Shown here one piece after another: positions 7,751 to 17,398 of a stretch of 53,250 nt of DNA; position 1 is the first letter of the stretch; every line of letters begins with the position of its first letter. Both the position numbers and the translations under genes were made by a program. The notes beneath the pieces were generated by a model. The model was not told where the DNA came from. It made no database searches and saw only the letters and a list, made by a program, of their open reading frames with translations. Source of the stretch: Marinococcus halotolerans DSM 16375 (lineage in GTDB: Bacteria > Bacillota > Bacilli > Bacillales > Marinococcaceae); assembly GCF_000420725.1 (NCBI RefSeq), contig NZ_ATVM01000019.1:1-53250 (forward strand), given 5' to 3'.

Positions 7751-8461
7751 ATGAATACAAATCAAAAGAAGAATCGTTCCGGTCTTCCCAATAAACTAAT
7801 CTCCTATTTAACTGCTGTCAGTAACTTGAAAGAAATTCAAAAGAATAGTTATTTATTTCATGAAGGTGCCCATGCCTCAGAATTGTATTTAATTGAAGCC
7901 GGTTTTTTCTATATAAGCAAGGTCAACCCTGACGGTAAAGAGTTTAATATGCGTGTTGCTAAGTCCGGAGATATTATCGGCGAACTTACTCTTTTTTCAG
8001 AAGATTCCAGATATATGCTTAGCGCTTGGGCTGCTGAGGACAGCCGTGTACTTGTGATAGAAAAAAATAATTTAGAGAAAAAGCTTTCTATGGATCCTGG
8101 CTTAGCCATCGAATTCATGAAATGGATGAGCACTATGATGCGTATTAATCAAATAAAAATCCGTGACCTTATTTCTTATGGAAAGAAGGGGGCACTCTAC
8201 TCCACGATTATCCGCTTATCAAATAGCTATGGGATCCAACGAGAGAATGGCATTGAACTCGACATCCATTTAACCCACTACGAGCTGGCTAAATTCTGCA
8301 TCACCAGCCGGGAAAACGTGAACCGTATGCTGCGTGACCTGAAAAATATGGATGTTCTTGATGTGATGAGTAATGGACACATTATTGTGTATAGAATCGA
8401 ATACCTGCGCGAACAAATCAATTGTGAGAATTGTCCTGTAAGCATTTGTAGAATTGATTAG
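7751..8461 (+). CDS. fnr: Fnr, oxygen-sensing [4Fe-4S] transcriptional regulator (Bacillus type)
   Basis: A 236-residue Crp-family activator of anaerobic genes. The beta-roll spans about 20-120, the dimer helix about 120-150 and the winged helix about 170-220. The C-terminus reads NCENCPVSIC, so C225, C228 and C233 match the C-x2-C-x4-C cluster ligands of Bacillus subtilis Fnr, and D139 in KIRDLISYG fits the fourth, aspartate ligand. The recognition helix SRENVNRML has the R-E-x3-R signature of TGTGA-N6-TCACA binders, and such sites occur at 8517 and 17900. The ATG start lies 13 bases after a run of seven G, which must serve as ribosome site. It is followed by narK on the same strand. Confidence 0.95.
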   Translation: MNTNQKKNRSGLPNKLISYLTAVSNLKEIQKNSYLFHEGAHASELYLIEAGFFYISKVNPDGKEFNMRVAKSGDIIGELTLFSEDSRYMLSAWAAEDSRVLVIEKNNLEKKLSMDPGLAIEFMKWMSTMMRINQIKIRDLISYGKKGALYSTIIRLSNSYGIQRENGIELDIHLTHYELAKFCITSRENVNRMLRDLKNMDVLDVMSNGHIIVYRIEYLREQINCENCPVSICRID

Positions 8462-8516
8462 ATGTCTACTATTTCTAGTAATCGATTGCATGCACTGTAA
8501 ATATTTTTTATCAGAA

Positions 8517-8533
8517 CGTGATAAATATCACAT
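8517..8533 (+). promoter_or_regulatory. Fnr box and promoter of narK
   Basis: CGTGATAAATATCACAT is a close match to TGTGA-N6-TCACA. A -10-like TGATAA at about 8552 puts the box centre near -40, the class II activator position. It shows that narK has its own anaerobic promoter apart from fnr. Confidence 0.8.
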
Positions 8534-8606
8534 CGTCTCCTTTCGCTCTTTTGATAAGCTTTACTTGTTTCATGGAGCTTATCATTGAGTGAAGGGGAAT
8601 GTTTTG

Positions 8607-10118
8607 ATGAAAAAGAATATACAACTTCCTTTACAAACTTCGAGTCTGATCGTTGGATTTATGATTTGGGTATTAATATCTTCTCTTATGCCCTACATTA
8701 GAACGGACATTTCATTAACGGATTCCCAGGCTTCTTTTGCTACTGCAGTACCTGTTATTTTAGGCTCTTTACTTAGAATTCCCATGGGGTATTACGCAAA
8801 CAAGTTTGGCGCTAAACTTATTTTCACCATTAGCTTCATCTTACTTTTATTTCCTGTCTTTTATGTAAGCATCGCAAGCTCCTTTATCGATCTGCTTATT
8901 GGCGGTTTCTTTTTAGGTATTGGCGGGGCGGTTTTTTCTATTGGTGTAACTTCATTGCCAAAGTACTACCCTAAAGAAAAGCACGGATTAATAAATGGTG
9001 TTTATGGTGTCGGAAACATAGGTACGGCAGTTACTACATTTGCCGCACCATTATTAGCAGAGGCTATTAGCTGGCAAAGTACAGTTCGTGTTCATTTACT
9101 CCTTTTAATCATTTTTGCTCTTCTTATGTTAATTTTTGGGGATAAAAATGAAAAGAAAGTCAATGTATCATTACTTCATCAGGTTAAAGAAGTATACAAT
9201 AACGCTGTCGTCTGGTGTTTATGTCTCTTTTATTTTATTACCTTCGGTTCTTTTGTAGCGTTCACTGTGTATCTTCCAAATTTTTTAACCAATTATTATG
9301 ATTTAACTTCGGTGGATGCAGGCATTCGCACCGCCGGCTTTATAGCACTTACCACTTTAATAAGGCCTGTGGGCGGCTTTCTTTCCGACAGATGGAATCC
9401 CTACGTAATTTTATTATATGTTTTCAGCGGGCTCACTGTGGCCGGTGTTATACTTTCTTTTTCTCCCAGTTTAACAATATACACTGTGGGCGTTCTGTCC
9501 GTCGCCATTTGTTCAGGTATTGGGAATGGAACGGTCTTTAAGCTTGTACCCCTTCATTTTTCCAGACAGGCAGGCATTGTCAACGGATTGGTCGCAGCAA
9601 TGGGGGGACTCGGCGGCTTTTTTCCTCCGATTGTTCTCTCTACAGTTTTTAGTATTACTGGGCATTACGCTATCGGATTTATGGCGCTTTCCCAGCTTTC
9701 TCTGGCGAGTCTAATCATTGTTTCCTGGTTATTTTTCAATGAAAAGCTTATGTTCGAGCGAAAGATTATTCAAAATACTGCCCAGGGCTTGATGATCACT
9801 GACACAGAAGGAGCGATAATTAAAATCAACCCGGCCTTCACAGAGGTTACCGGTTATAAAGAAGAAGAAGCGTTGGGGAAATCCCCTAAAATTCTGCAAT
9901 CCGGTTATCATGAATCATCTTTTTATCAAAAAATGTGGAATGAGTTAAAGAAAACAGGCTTTTGGCAGGGAGAAATCTGGAACAAGCGTAAGAATGGCTC
10001 TGTTTATAAGGAATGGCTAACAATCACAAGGGTTGAATCAGAGCATGGAGAACCTTTATATTATATTGGACAGTTTAATGATTTATCCAACCAAACCACC
10101 CACGCCTCGAATTCTTAA
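8607..10118 (+). CDS. narK: NarK-type nitrate/nitrite MFS transporter with C-terminal PAS domain
   Basis: A 503-residue protein in two parts. Residues 1-375 are a 12-helix major facilitator of the NarK group, with GGFFLGIGGAVFSIG and GLVAAMGGLGGFFPP, the two glycine-rich nitrate signature regions. This part alone has the length of a usual Bacillus NarK. It continues without interruption into a cytoplasmic PAS domain (about 385-495), with ITDTEGAIIKINPAFTEVTG, a GKSPKIL core and a PAC-like end YYIGQFNDLS. No output domain follows. The ATG at 8607 is preferred because GAAGGGGA lies 8 bases upstream; the GTG at 8589 would overlap that site. It is activated by the Fnr box upstream and ends at its own terminator. 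The PAS domain may gate transport or sense redox or ligand; this is inference. Confidence 0.92.
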   Translation: MKKNIQLPLQTSSLIVGFMIWVLISSLMPYIRTDISLTDSQASFATAVPVILGSLLRIPMGYYANKFGAKLIFTISFILLLFPVFYVSIASSFIDLLIGGFFLGIGGAVFSIGVTSLPKYYPKEKHGLINGVYGVGNIGTAVTTFAAPLLAEAISWQSTVRVHLLLLIIFALLMLIFGDKNEKKVNVSLLHQVKEVYNNAVVWCLCLFYFITFGSFVAFTVYLPNFLTNYYDLTSVDAGIRTAGFIALTTLIRPVGGFLSDRWNPYVILLYVFSGLTVAGVILSFSPSLTIYTVGVLSVAICSGIGNGTVFKLVPLHFSRQAGIVNGLVAAMGGLGGFFPPIVLSTVFSITGHYAIGFMALSQLSLASLIIVSWLFFNEKLMFERKIIQNTAQGLMITDTEGAIIKINPAFTEVTGYKEEEALGKSPKILQSGYHESSFYQKMWNELKKTGFWQGEIWNKRKNGSVYKEWLTITRVESEHGEPLYYIGQFNDLSNQTTHASNS

Positions 10119-10151
10119 AATCTATTTTAAACATTTTCACGAAAAAAGTTT

Positions 10152-10191
10152 AAGCTGAAGCCGGAATGCCTTTCCCTGCTTCAGCTTTTTC
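10152..10191 (+). terminator. terminator of narK
   Basis: AAGCTGAAG pairs with CTTCAGCTT and is followed by TTTTTCTT, 34 bases after the narK stop. Confidence 0.85.
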
Positions 10192-10228
10192 TTATACCAA
10201 TAATAAAAAATTATTTTCTATTTTAAAT

Positions 10229-10261
10229 GCAAAAAGATCTGCTCCCAAAAGGGAACAGACC
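10229..10261 (-). terminator. terminator of the nar operon
   Basis: Minus-strand CTGTTCCC-TTTT-GGGAGCAG followed by ATCTTTTTGC, 42 bases beyond the narI stop codon. Confidence 0.75.
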
Positions 10262-10302
10262 ACCTCTTTTATTTTTTGCGGCAGCTGGTGAACTGCATGA
10301 AT

Positions 10303-10995
10303 TTAATTGTCCTTTTCTTTATAAGAGTTACGAGAGCGATACTGCTGCGGAGCCCTGGCAGGATACGTTACCGGTACACTGTAAAAATGAACTAGCCTGG
10401 TAAAAGGAATCGAGGCAAAAAGTCCAAATGCTGCCACTACGTGAAGTTTAAAGATAAATGGAACGTTTGCCATTAATTCGTATTGAGGCTGAAAATAAAA
10501 TATACTTCGAAACCAAATACTTATCGTGTCCCGGTATTCGTAAACGACTACGAATGTATTATAAATAATTGTCATGTATACACCGATAGCAGAAATAATT
10601 AGTATGGCTGTAACGGAAAAAAAGTCTGCAAACGTGGCATGAATTCTTATCGGGTCAACTACTATTTTTCTTATAAGAAGCATAATCGCACCGACCATAA
10701 CCATAATTCCTGCGATACTTCCTCCAATGATAGCGAAGTCATGATACAAGTGATCGGATATGCCTACAAAGTGGTAAAACTCCGTTGGTATTAGTATCCC
10801 CATGACGTGTCCCGCAAAGGCAAACAAAAGGCCATAATGAAAAATAGGCGAAGCAAGATTCAGCCATTTCTTTTCAAAAAACTCTGTCGACGGTGCAGCC
10901 CAGCTTTTTTGAGTAAACATAAAACGATAAAGTGTGCCAACGATCATGATTGTTAAGCACAAATACGGAAATATGAGCCACCAAAAAATATCCAT
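10303..10995 (-). CDS. narI: respiratory nitrate reductase gamma subunit, cytochrome b
   Basis: A 230-residue membrane subunit that takes electrons from menaquinol and passes them through two b hemes to NarH. Five transmembrane helices are evident, with candidate heme-ligand histidines in SPIFHYGLLFAFAGH (helix 2) and in FKLHVVAAFG and RLVHFYSVP near the C-terminus. The length is normal for Bacillus NarI. The ATG start has AAAGGAGG 6 bases upstream. It is the last gene of the operon, 32 bases after narJ, and a terminator follows. Confidence 0.96.
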   Translation of the reverse strand: MDIFWWLIFPYLCLTIMIVGTLYRFMFTQKSWAAPSTEFFEKKWLNLASPIFHYGLLFAFAGHVMGILIPTEFYHFVGISDHLYHDFAIIGGSIAGIMVMVGAIMLLIRKIVVDPIRIHATFADFFSVTAILIISAIGVYMTIIYNTFVVVYEYRDTISIWFRSIFYFQPQYELMANVPFIFKLHVVAAFGLFASIPFTRLVHFYSVPVTYPARAPQQYRSRNSYKEKDN

Positions 10996-11027
10996 TTACT
11001 ACCTCCTTTCATTAATGCACAAAAATA

Positions 11028-11633
11028 CTATTGATACATGATAGGGAAAGGCATTTCGTCGAGATCCGCCTTTTCCTGGCCTGCTTTTAAATCGGCTAAT
11101 TGCTGATCTGTCGGCTTTTCAAAAACATAATCTGTCATAACGGAAAAAATTTCTAAAAAAGGAGTATTTATATCTACATGGTCTTTTATATTGTAAATCA
11201 CCTTTGAAAGCCGTATTTCCAATCGTTCTGTTTCAACTGTGCTCTCAGAAACAGATAAAAGCTCTAATAGCATAGGAATATAATCAGCTAACTCTTTTGT
11301 AGTACGGATAAAACCTAAATTCTCAATAGTCGTCTGTAATTCAATTAACGCCTGGCCCCGTTTCGGACTGTCCCCAAATTCATGGTTTGTCATATAGAGG
11401 TTCGCAGCCCCTTTTAAATCAAATGCCGCCACATACTCTTGCTGTAATTCGATTAATGGCGTCTTTTCAAACAGTTCTATTACCCGGGTCAATCTGTTTT
11501 GAATATCTGTGTTCTCCCCAAGGTCTTCTATCAATTCAAATATCAAACTATTTGACTGCTTCCCTGGGTCAGGATAGCTCAATAAGTTCGCAGTTATAAA
11601 TAACACATTGTTTTTTAGAAGTGTTGCCTCCAT
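11028..11633 (-). CDS. narJ: nitrate reductase assembly chaperone (delta subunit)
   Basis: A 201-residue soluble, all-helical TorD/NarJ-family chaperone needed to insert the molybdenum cofactor into NarG before the complex docks on NarI. The family segment LQQEYVAAFDLKGAANLYMTNH lies at about 62-83 (Y, F, L-YLT-like pattern) and is followed by RGQALIELQ. The ATG start has AGGAGG 7 bases upstream. It sits between narH (24-base gap) and narI (32-base gap), the standard order. Confidence 0.95.
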   Translation of the reverse strand: MEATLLKNNVLFITANLLSYPDPGKQSNSLIFELIEDLGENTDIQNRLTRVIELFEKTPLIELQQEYVAAFDLKGAANLYMTNHEFGDSPKRGQALIELQTTIENLGFIRTTKELADYIPMLLELLSVSESTVETERLEIRLSKVIYNIKDHVDINTPFLEIFSVMTDYVFEKPTDQQLADLKAGQEKADLDEMPFPIMYQ

Positions 11634-11657
11634 ACTATTGCCTCCTGTCTCAGCTGC

Positions 11658-13130
11658 TTAAAATAACCCTTCGGGAGGAGCAATATCCTCAAGGCTGCAG
11701 GCTCCTTGTTTGGCGTATAAATTATCATCCATTTCTCTTCTTCCAGTAGGAATAACAAAACGCTCATTATATTTTGCCACTCCCAAAAGACGCACCATGT
11801 CCTCTATCGTTTCTACGTCCAGGTCCGCTTCCTCAAGCAACCGGCTTTTCGATATGTCATCTACACCTCCAACATTTACTGATCTCATGTGGACCCTCAT
11901 AGCAGTCTGCTTGAGAAGGATTTTTCTAATTACTGCTGTATCACCTGCTGAAAGAATTGATGCAAGGTACTCCATCGGGATGCGCATTTGATCGACGGCC
12001 GGTATATACCCATCTGTCTGCAAGTCTTCTTCGTTTGTAATGTGGTTCATAATTGGACTGAGAGGCGGCACATACCAGACCATCGGAAGTGTCCGATATT
12101 CTGGGTGCAGCGGAAGAGCAATTCTCCATTTCACAGCCATCTTATATACTGGTGACTCCTGGGCGCTTTGGATCCAGTCTGCATTTATTCCTGCCTTCTC
12201 CGCCTCTGCAATAACTTCTTCATCAAATGGATCTAAAAATGCCTCCATCTGTGCCTCGTACAAATCCTGTGGGTCTTCTACAGATGCGGCTTCTTTCACT
12301 TTATCGGCGTCGTATAAAATAACGCCTATATACCGTATACGACCTACACATGTTTCAGAACAGATCGTCGGCAGGCCTGCTTCCGTTCTTGGGTAACAAA
12401 AATTACACTTTTCTGCTTTGTGGGTATGCCAGTTATAATACACTTTATGGTACGGACACCCGCTCACACAAAAACGCCATCCGCGGCACTCATCCTGGTC
12501 CACTAATACAATTCCATCTTCGTCTCGTTTGTACAAAGCTCCAGAAGGGCAGGAAGCTACACACGAAGGATTCAGACAATGTTCGCATATTCTTGGCAAA
12601 TACATCATAAATGTTTTTTCATATTCCATCGAAATGTGTTCCTGCAGTGTGTCAAAGTTTGCATCCAATGGCACCACTTCGCTGCCGCCGGCCAAATCGT
12701 CATCCCAGTTCGGTCCCCATTCCGGTTTATCAATATATTTATTAGTAATCATGGATTTAGGCCTTGCAACCGGCTGGTTCTCTTTTCTCGGGCTGTCAAT
12801 CAGTGCTTCATAATCGTATGTCCAGGGCTCATAATAATCATCCATGGTTGCCATGTTAGGGTTAGCGAAAATGGTAGCGAGTTTCGTGATGGGCCCTCCT
12901 GCTTTTAAACGAAGCTTTCCTTTCTTTAATTCCCATCCTCCTTTAAAATGGCTAGTCTTTTCCCATTCTTTTGGGTATCCTGGTCCTGGCCTCGTTTCTA
13001 CGTTGTTAAACCACATGTATTCAGCACCCGGCCGATTAGTCCACGTGTTTTTGCATGTTACCGAGCATGTATGACATCCAATACATTTATCTAAATGCAT
13101 TACCATTGCAACCTGAGCTTTAATTCTCAA
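11658..13130 (-). CDS. narH: respiratory nitrate reductase beta subunit, iron-sulfur protein
   Basis: A 490-residue electron-transfer subunit on the cytoplasmic face. Its cysteine groups are DKCIGCHTCSVTC near the N-terminus, CEHCLNPSCVASCPSG, CRGWRFCVSGCP and a final CNFCYP...CSETC group. The Trp in CRGW marks the NarH [3Fe-4S] site. I place the start at the TTG at 13128-13130 (then RIKAQVAMVM, as in other NarH proteins), because GGGGAGG lies 9 bases upstream. An earlier TTG at 13139 would abut the ribosome site. The start overlaps the narG stop by 11 bases, so the two are probably translationally coupled. Confidence 0.95.
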   Translation of the reverse strand: MRIKAQVAMVMHLDKCIGCHTCSVTCKNTWTNRPGAEYMWFNNVETRPGPGYPKEWEKTSHFKGGWELKKGKLRLKAGGPITKLATIFANPNMATMDDYYEPWTYDYEALIDSPRKENQPVARPKSMITNKYIDKPEWGPNWDDDLAGGSEVVPLDANFDTLQEHISMEYEKTFMMYLPRICEHCLNPSCVASCPSGALYKRDEDGIVLVDQDECRGWRFCVSGCPYHKVYYNWHTHKAEKCNFCYPRTEAGLPTICSETCVGRIRYIGVILYDADKVKEAASVEDPQDLYEAQMEAFLDPFDEEVIAEAEKAGINADWIQSAQESPVYKMAVKWRIALPLHPEYRTLPMVWYVPPLSPIMNHITNEEDLQTDGYIPAVDQMRIPMEYLASILSAGDTAVIRKILLKQTAMRVHMRSVNVGGVDDISKSRLLEEADLDVETIEDMVRLLGVAKYNERFVIPTGRREMDDNLYAKQGACSLEDIAPPEGLF

Positions 13131-16100
13131 GCCAATCAACCTCCCCTAACGGTCTTATTATCGTCACTGTGTCCCGCTGGCTTCCTGTTGGACCATAATA
13201 ATTAAATCCATAGCTTAATTGAGAGTATCCGCCGATCATATGAGTGGGTTTCATTGAAATTTTTGTCACACTATTATGCGTGCCGCCTCTTTTCCCTCCA
13301 GCTTTTGTGCCCGGGACTCCCATCGTTCGATCCTGCGCATGATACATATAAGCCATTCCTTCGGGAATTCTATACGTTAGTACCGCCCGTGCAGCTACTG
13401 CTCCATTTCGGTTGTACACTTCAATCCAGTCATTATCTTTTACGCCAATAGAAGCAGCGTCTTTTTCGTTCATCCATACTGTCTGCCATCCCCGAAATAA
13501 AGTGGACATATTTGTAGTATCCGTAAACATTGAGTGTATGCCCCATTTTTGGTGAGGCGTCAAATATCGAAGCGTAATAGAAGCTCCTGGATTATCTACT
13601 TCCTTCTCTCCTTTTAAATAAGGACCGTGCGAGAGAGGGGGGATATATAAAGGCAGCGCTTCGCCAAAGTCTCTTATTACTTCGTGGTCTACATAAAAGC
13701 TTTGCCGGCCTGTTAAAGTTCTCCATGGAATTTTATATTCAGTATTAACAGTAAATGGAGAATATCTTCGTTTGTCTTTTTCCATTCCACTCCATACAGG
13801 CGTTGAAATAGCCTGGCGAGGCTGCGCCGTAATGTCTGCAAGAGTCATTTCATTTTCCTCATGGCCCTGAGCAATTTCTGTTAGCTGCTTACCAGTTTTT
13901 TTCTCCATGGAGGTCCATCCTTCTACAGCACGCTTGCCATTTGAGGCACCCGACATGGACAATATAGCTTCTATTACCTGCTTGTCTTTAAAAATCTCGG
14001 GGTGCCCTTTTCCAACTCCATCCCGCTTAGAAACACCAAGGCGTCCCTTCAGTTCTTCATAAATCTTTTCTCCAGGGAGTTTAATATCTTTACTTCCATA
14101 ACCTTTTTTTATATTTTCACCTATTGTAGTCATTTGCTCATAAACATTAGGGTAATCCCTTTGAACGATTTGGAATTGAGGCATTGTTTTACCGGGTATC
14201 GCTTTTACTTCCCCCTTACGCCAGTCCTTCACCTCTCCATTCACCTGTGATATTTCCTGCTTGGTGTCATGGGCAAGCGGCGTCATAAGCAGATCTTCTG
14301 TAACAGGGAGATGCTCTTTTGCTAAGACGGAGAAAGCCTTACTAATTTCTCTGAAGGTATTCCAATCGCTTTTCGTTTCCCACGGTGGAGTGATAGCTGC
14401 ATTAAATGGGTGTATAAATGGATGCATGTCCGTGCTGCTGATATCATATTTCTCATACCATGTAGCTGCTGGAAGTACGATATCAGAATAAAGTCCTGAA
14501 CCAGTCATCCGAAAATCTATTGCCACAAGTAAATCCGCTTTTCCTTCCGGTGGCTTTTCATCATAGTTAATGTCTTCGGGCTGCCAAGAATGAGTGGTAT
14601 CCGTCAAAAGTTGACTGTCTCCTCCTACCAGGTGTTTAATAAAAAACTCATGGCCTTTTGCGCTGTCTCCTAAGAGATTAGAACGCCAGTTAAAAAATAC
14701 TTTTGGAAAATTGCGTGAATCATTGGGATTCTCCACTGCCCAGTCCAGCTCTTCATTTACAATTTTGTCCACAGTATTTTGAATGATTTCCTCTTCCGTT
14801 GAAGCTCCTTCTTCTTTTGCATTTTTCACGATATCAATTGAATTTTGGGAGAATTGAGGAAAAGAAGGAAGCCACCCAAGACGCACAGCTAATGCATTCA
14901 TATCAGCAGGGTGCTTCTGTGTATAATTTTCTCCCCAGCTCCTTGCAGAAGCATCTGACTTTTCTTCGTAACGAAATTGGTCTGTAATAAAATAAAAGAA
15001 TGATGTGCCGTTTTGCAGTCTCGGCTTCGACCAATCGTTTGCAAACGCAACCTGCTGCCATCCTTCAAGCGGACGCACTTTTTCCTGTCCTACATAATGG
15101 GCCCAGCCTCCCCCGTTCACTCCCTGGCATCCTGTTAAAAGTACTAAATTCAAAATAGAGCGATAAATTTGATCGCTGTGGTACCAGTGGTTCGTCCCCC
15201 CGCCCATAGCAATCATGGCCCGACCTTTCGTTCTTTCTGCTGTATCGGCGAATTCTCTTGCCACTTGGATAACATGATTTTTATTAACTCCTGTCAGGCT
15301 TTCCTGCCATGCAGGAGTATACGCTGCTTCATCATCATAGCTTGCAGCATAATCTCCCGTTAAACCACGATCAACTCCGACATGAGCCAATAAAAGATCG
15401 AACACAGTAGTAACCAATAATTCTTCTCCATCAATACTGGCGATGTGTTTTACTGGAACGCCTTTAGACGTAATTTTACTAGAAGGGGAAGAAAAATCCG
15501 GAAATTCCACTAAAACTTCACTGTCTGCGTCCCCGTAAAAGCTTAAAGCAGGCTCAATGAAGCTGCCGTCTTCTTTATTAAGGTCAAGATTCCAATTGGA
15601 CGAATCATCCCAACGAAATCCCTGGGAGCCATTCGGTATTTCAAGCGTATGTGTATTTTGATCATAAACGACGGTTTTCCATTCGCCCTGCACAGTCTTT
15701 TCCGTAATGTCTGATGCATGTAAAAACCGGCCGGATCGATAGTTTTCATTTTTCCTGTTTAAAATTACTAAGAACGGAAGATCTGTATACTGCTTCGCAT
15801 AATTTGTAAAATAAGGAACGGTTCGTTGTACATAAAATTCTTTCAAAATCACATGTGTCATAGCCATTGCAAGTGCCCCGTCTGTACCTGCCCTAGCTGG
15901 AAGCCACAAATCCGCAAATTTTTCATACTCAGCATAATCGGGGCTTACCCCAATAACCTTGGTGCCATTGTACCTGGCCTCGACCATAAAATGAGCATCC
16001 GGAGTTCTTGTTTGCGGAAGATTTGTGCCCCAGATAATAAAGTATTTGGCATTATACCAGTCTGCACTTTCCGGAACATCTGTCTGTTCTCCCCATACCT

Positions 16101-16797
16101 GTGGAGAAGCAGGAGGAAGATCTGCATACCAATCGTAAAAGCTGATGATAGTCCCCCCGATCAGAGACAAAAACCTGGATCCAGCAGCATAGCTGACCAT
16201 TGACATTGCAGGTATCGGACTAAAACCAGCAATTCTATCCGGACCATATGATTTAATAGTATGAATGGAGGCACTGGCGATAATCTCGCAGACCTCTTTC
16301 CAGTGAACACGGACAAATCCGCCTTTTCCTCTCGCGCTTACATAGCGTTCTCTTTTGACGGGATCATTGACGATGTTTTCCCATGCTGTAACAGCATCGG
16401 CTCCCGCTTCTTTTTCAGCTTTCCACAATTGATACAGTTCACTTCGTATATAAGGATACTTCACCCGGATTGGACTGTACGTGTACCATGAAAAACTGGC
16501 CCCTCTCGGACAGCCGCGCGGCTCATACTCTGGAAAGTCTTCTCCAGTAGTAGGATAATCTGTCTGCTGTGTTTCGGAAGTAATAATTCCGTCTTTCACA
16601 TATATTTTCCAACTGCAGGAGCCGGTACAATTCACCCCGTGGGTGGACCGCACCACCTTGTCGTGCTGCCAGCGATCCCGGTACAGCTTTTCCCAGTCTC
16701 TATCCCTTGGGCTTTCTTCACTCCAATTTTGATTGATTTTATTTCCGCTTTTTAAATGCCTAAGGTGCTGAAGTATTTTTTTTCGGCTGCCGCCCAT
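13120..16797 (-). CDS. narG: respiratory nitrate reductase alpha subunit, molybdopterin catalytic subunit
   Basis: A 1225-residue catalytic subunit that reduces nitrate to nitrite with bis-MGD molybdenum. The N-terminal FS0 cluster motif is H53-x3-C57-x3-C61 with C96 in RGCPRG, the NarG arrangement with histidine as first ligand. SFYDWYADLPPAS carries the Asp expected to ligate molybdenum. Further NarG blocks include NHWYHSDQIYR, GGGWAHYVGQEK and the C-terminal THMIGGYSQLSYGFNYYG. No twin-arginine leader is seen, as expected for the cytoplasm-facing enzyme. The start ATG has AAAGGAGG upstream. It is preceded by three small genes in the same operon and overlaps narH. Confidence 0.97.
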   Translation of the reverse strand: MGGSRKKILQHLRHLKSGNKINQNWSEESPRDRDWEKLYRDRWQHDKVVRSTHGVNCTGSCSWKIYVKDGIITSETQQTDYPTTGEDFPEYEPRGCPRGASFSWYTYSPIRVKYPYIRSELYQLWKAEKEAGADAVTAWENIVNDPVKRERYVSARGKGGFVRVHWKEVCEIIASASIHTIKSYGPDRIAGFSPIPAMSMVSYAAGSRFLSLIGGTIISFYDWYADLPPASPQVWGEQTDVPESADWYNAKYFIIWGTNLPQTRTPDAHFMVEARYNGTKVIGVSPDYAEYEKFADLWLPARAGTDGALAMAMTHVILKEFYVQRTVPYFTNYAKQYTDLPFLVILNRKNENYRSGRFLHASDITEKTVQGEWKTVVYDQNTHTLEIPNGSQGFRWDDSSNWNLDLNKEDGSFIEPALSFYGDADSEVLVEFPDFSSPSSKITSKGVPVKHIASIDGEELLVTTVFDLLLAHVGVDRGLTGDYAASYDDEAAYTPAWQESLTGVNKNHVIQVAREFADTAERTKGRAMIAMGGGTNHWYHSDQIYRSILNLVLLTGCQGVNGGGWAHYVGQEKVRPLEGWQQVAFANDWSKPRLQNGTSFFYFITDQFRYEEKSDASARSWGENYTQKHPADMNALAVRLGWLPSFPQFSQNSIDIVKNAKEEGASTEEEIIQNTVDKIVNEELDWAVENPNDSRNFPKVFFNWRSNLLGDSAKGHEFFIKHLVGGDSQLLTDTTHSWQPEDINYDEKPPEGKADLLVAIDFRMTGSGLYSDIVLPAATWYEKYDISSTDMHPFIHPFNAAITPPWETKSDWNTFREISKAFSVLAKEHLPVTEDLLMTPLAHDTKQEISQVNGEVKDWRKGEVKAIPGKTMPQFQIVQRDYPNVYEQMTTIGENIKKGYGSKDIKLPGEKIYEELKGRLGVSKRDGVGKGHPEIFKDKQVIEAILSMSGASNGKRAVEGWTSMEKKTGKQLTEIAQGHEENEMTLADITAQPRQAISTPVWSGMEKDKRRYSPFTVNTEYKIPWRTLTGRQSFYVDHEVIRDFGEALPLYIPPLSHGPYLKGEKEVDNPGASITLRYLTPHQKWGIHSMFTDTTNMSTLFRGWQTVWMNEKDAASIGVKDNDWIEVYNRNGAVAARAVLTYRIPEGMAYMYHAQDRTMGVPGTKAGGKRGGTHNSVTKISMKPTHMIGGYSQLSYGFNYYGPTGSQRDTVTIIRPLGEVDWLEN

Positions 16798-16818
16798 ACC
16801 CTCTTCCTCCTTTCATGC

Positions 16819-17070
16819 TTATTTCGATAACGGATTGAATCGCTCGCCAGTAATCTTGAAACCATCTTTCATTTCTAATTCTTCCAAAAACACCCTGTAC
16901 TCAGGGGCATTGGCTGCTACTAAAATTAACCTTTCCACTTGTTCCATGTCTTCAAGGGTGCAAATCGCTGTTACCACTTCTGGAGCAATCTCCCCAAAAC
17001 GCATTTGCAATAAATTGATTAAGTCTTCCTGATCCTGGATGAGCATGGCGTCTTTTTCGTATTGGAACAT
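16819..17070 (-). CDS. hypothetical protein in the nar operon (83 aa)
   Basis: An 83-residue soluble, acidic helical protein starting MFQYEKDAMLIQDQEDL. The middle segment reads VVTAICTLEDMEQVERLILVAANA. I do not recognise the family. The ATG has AGGAGAGG 5 bases upstream. It lies 21 bases before narG and 12 bases after the next unknown gene, so it is almost certainly cotranscribed with nitrate reductase. The composition resembles a small adaptor or regulator rather than a redox carrier: there is one cysteine only and no metal motif. Confidence 0.75.
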   Translation of the reverse strand: MFQYEKDAMLIQDQEDLINLLQMRFGEIAPEVVTAICTLEDMEQVERLILVAANAPEYRVFLEELEMKDGFKITGERFNPLSK

Positions 17071-17082
17071 AAAAACCTCTCC

Positions 17083-17385
17083 TTATTTCGGCTTCATCAT
17101 TTGATAATAATCACCGATCATTACCTCTTTACATTGTTTTGCAAAAATATAAAAAAATTCTATAATATTCTCTTTCTCATGAATAAAACCCTCATCAGTA
17201 AAATCTTTTGTTTGTTCATGTGAAAACTCTTCTCCAAATCGAAGAATGACCGTATACTTACTTTCTTTCCTTTGGACTGAAGCCTCTATATCATGAGGAT
17301 GTATATGAAAGTGGGCTAGCTGATTTAGCAGTATCTGATATAAATCTGTATTATAAAATCTTAAAGGAATTTCTTTTTTCGTCAT
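17083..17385 (-). CDS. hypothetical protein in the nar operon (100 aa)
   Basis: A 100-residue soluble protein starting MTKKEIPLRFYNTDLYQIL. It is rich in aromatic residues and histidine (LAHFHIHPHDIEAS), with a C-terminal helix FFYIFAKQCKEVMIG. It carries a predicted alpha-beta pattern but no motif I can name. The ATG has GGGAGGG about 6 bases upstream. It sits between the hemerythrin gene (13-base gap) and the 83-residue unknown (12-base gap). The HFHIHPH cluster might bind a metal; this is speculation. Confidence 0.75.
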   Translation of the reverse strand: MTKKEIPLRFYNTDLYQILLNQLAHFHIHPHDIEASVQRKESKYTVILRFGEEFSHEQTKDFTDEGFIHEKENIIEFFYIFAKQCKEVMIGDYYQMMKPK

Positions 17386-17398
17386 TTTTCACCCTCCC

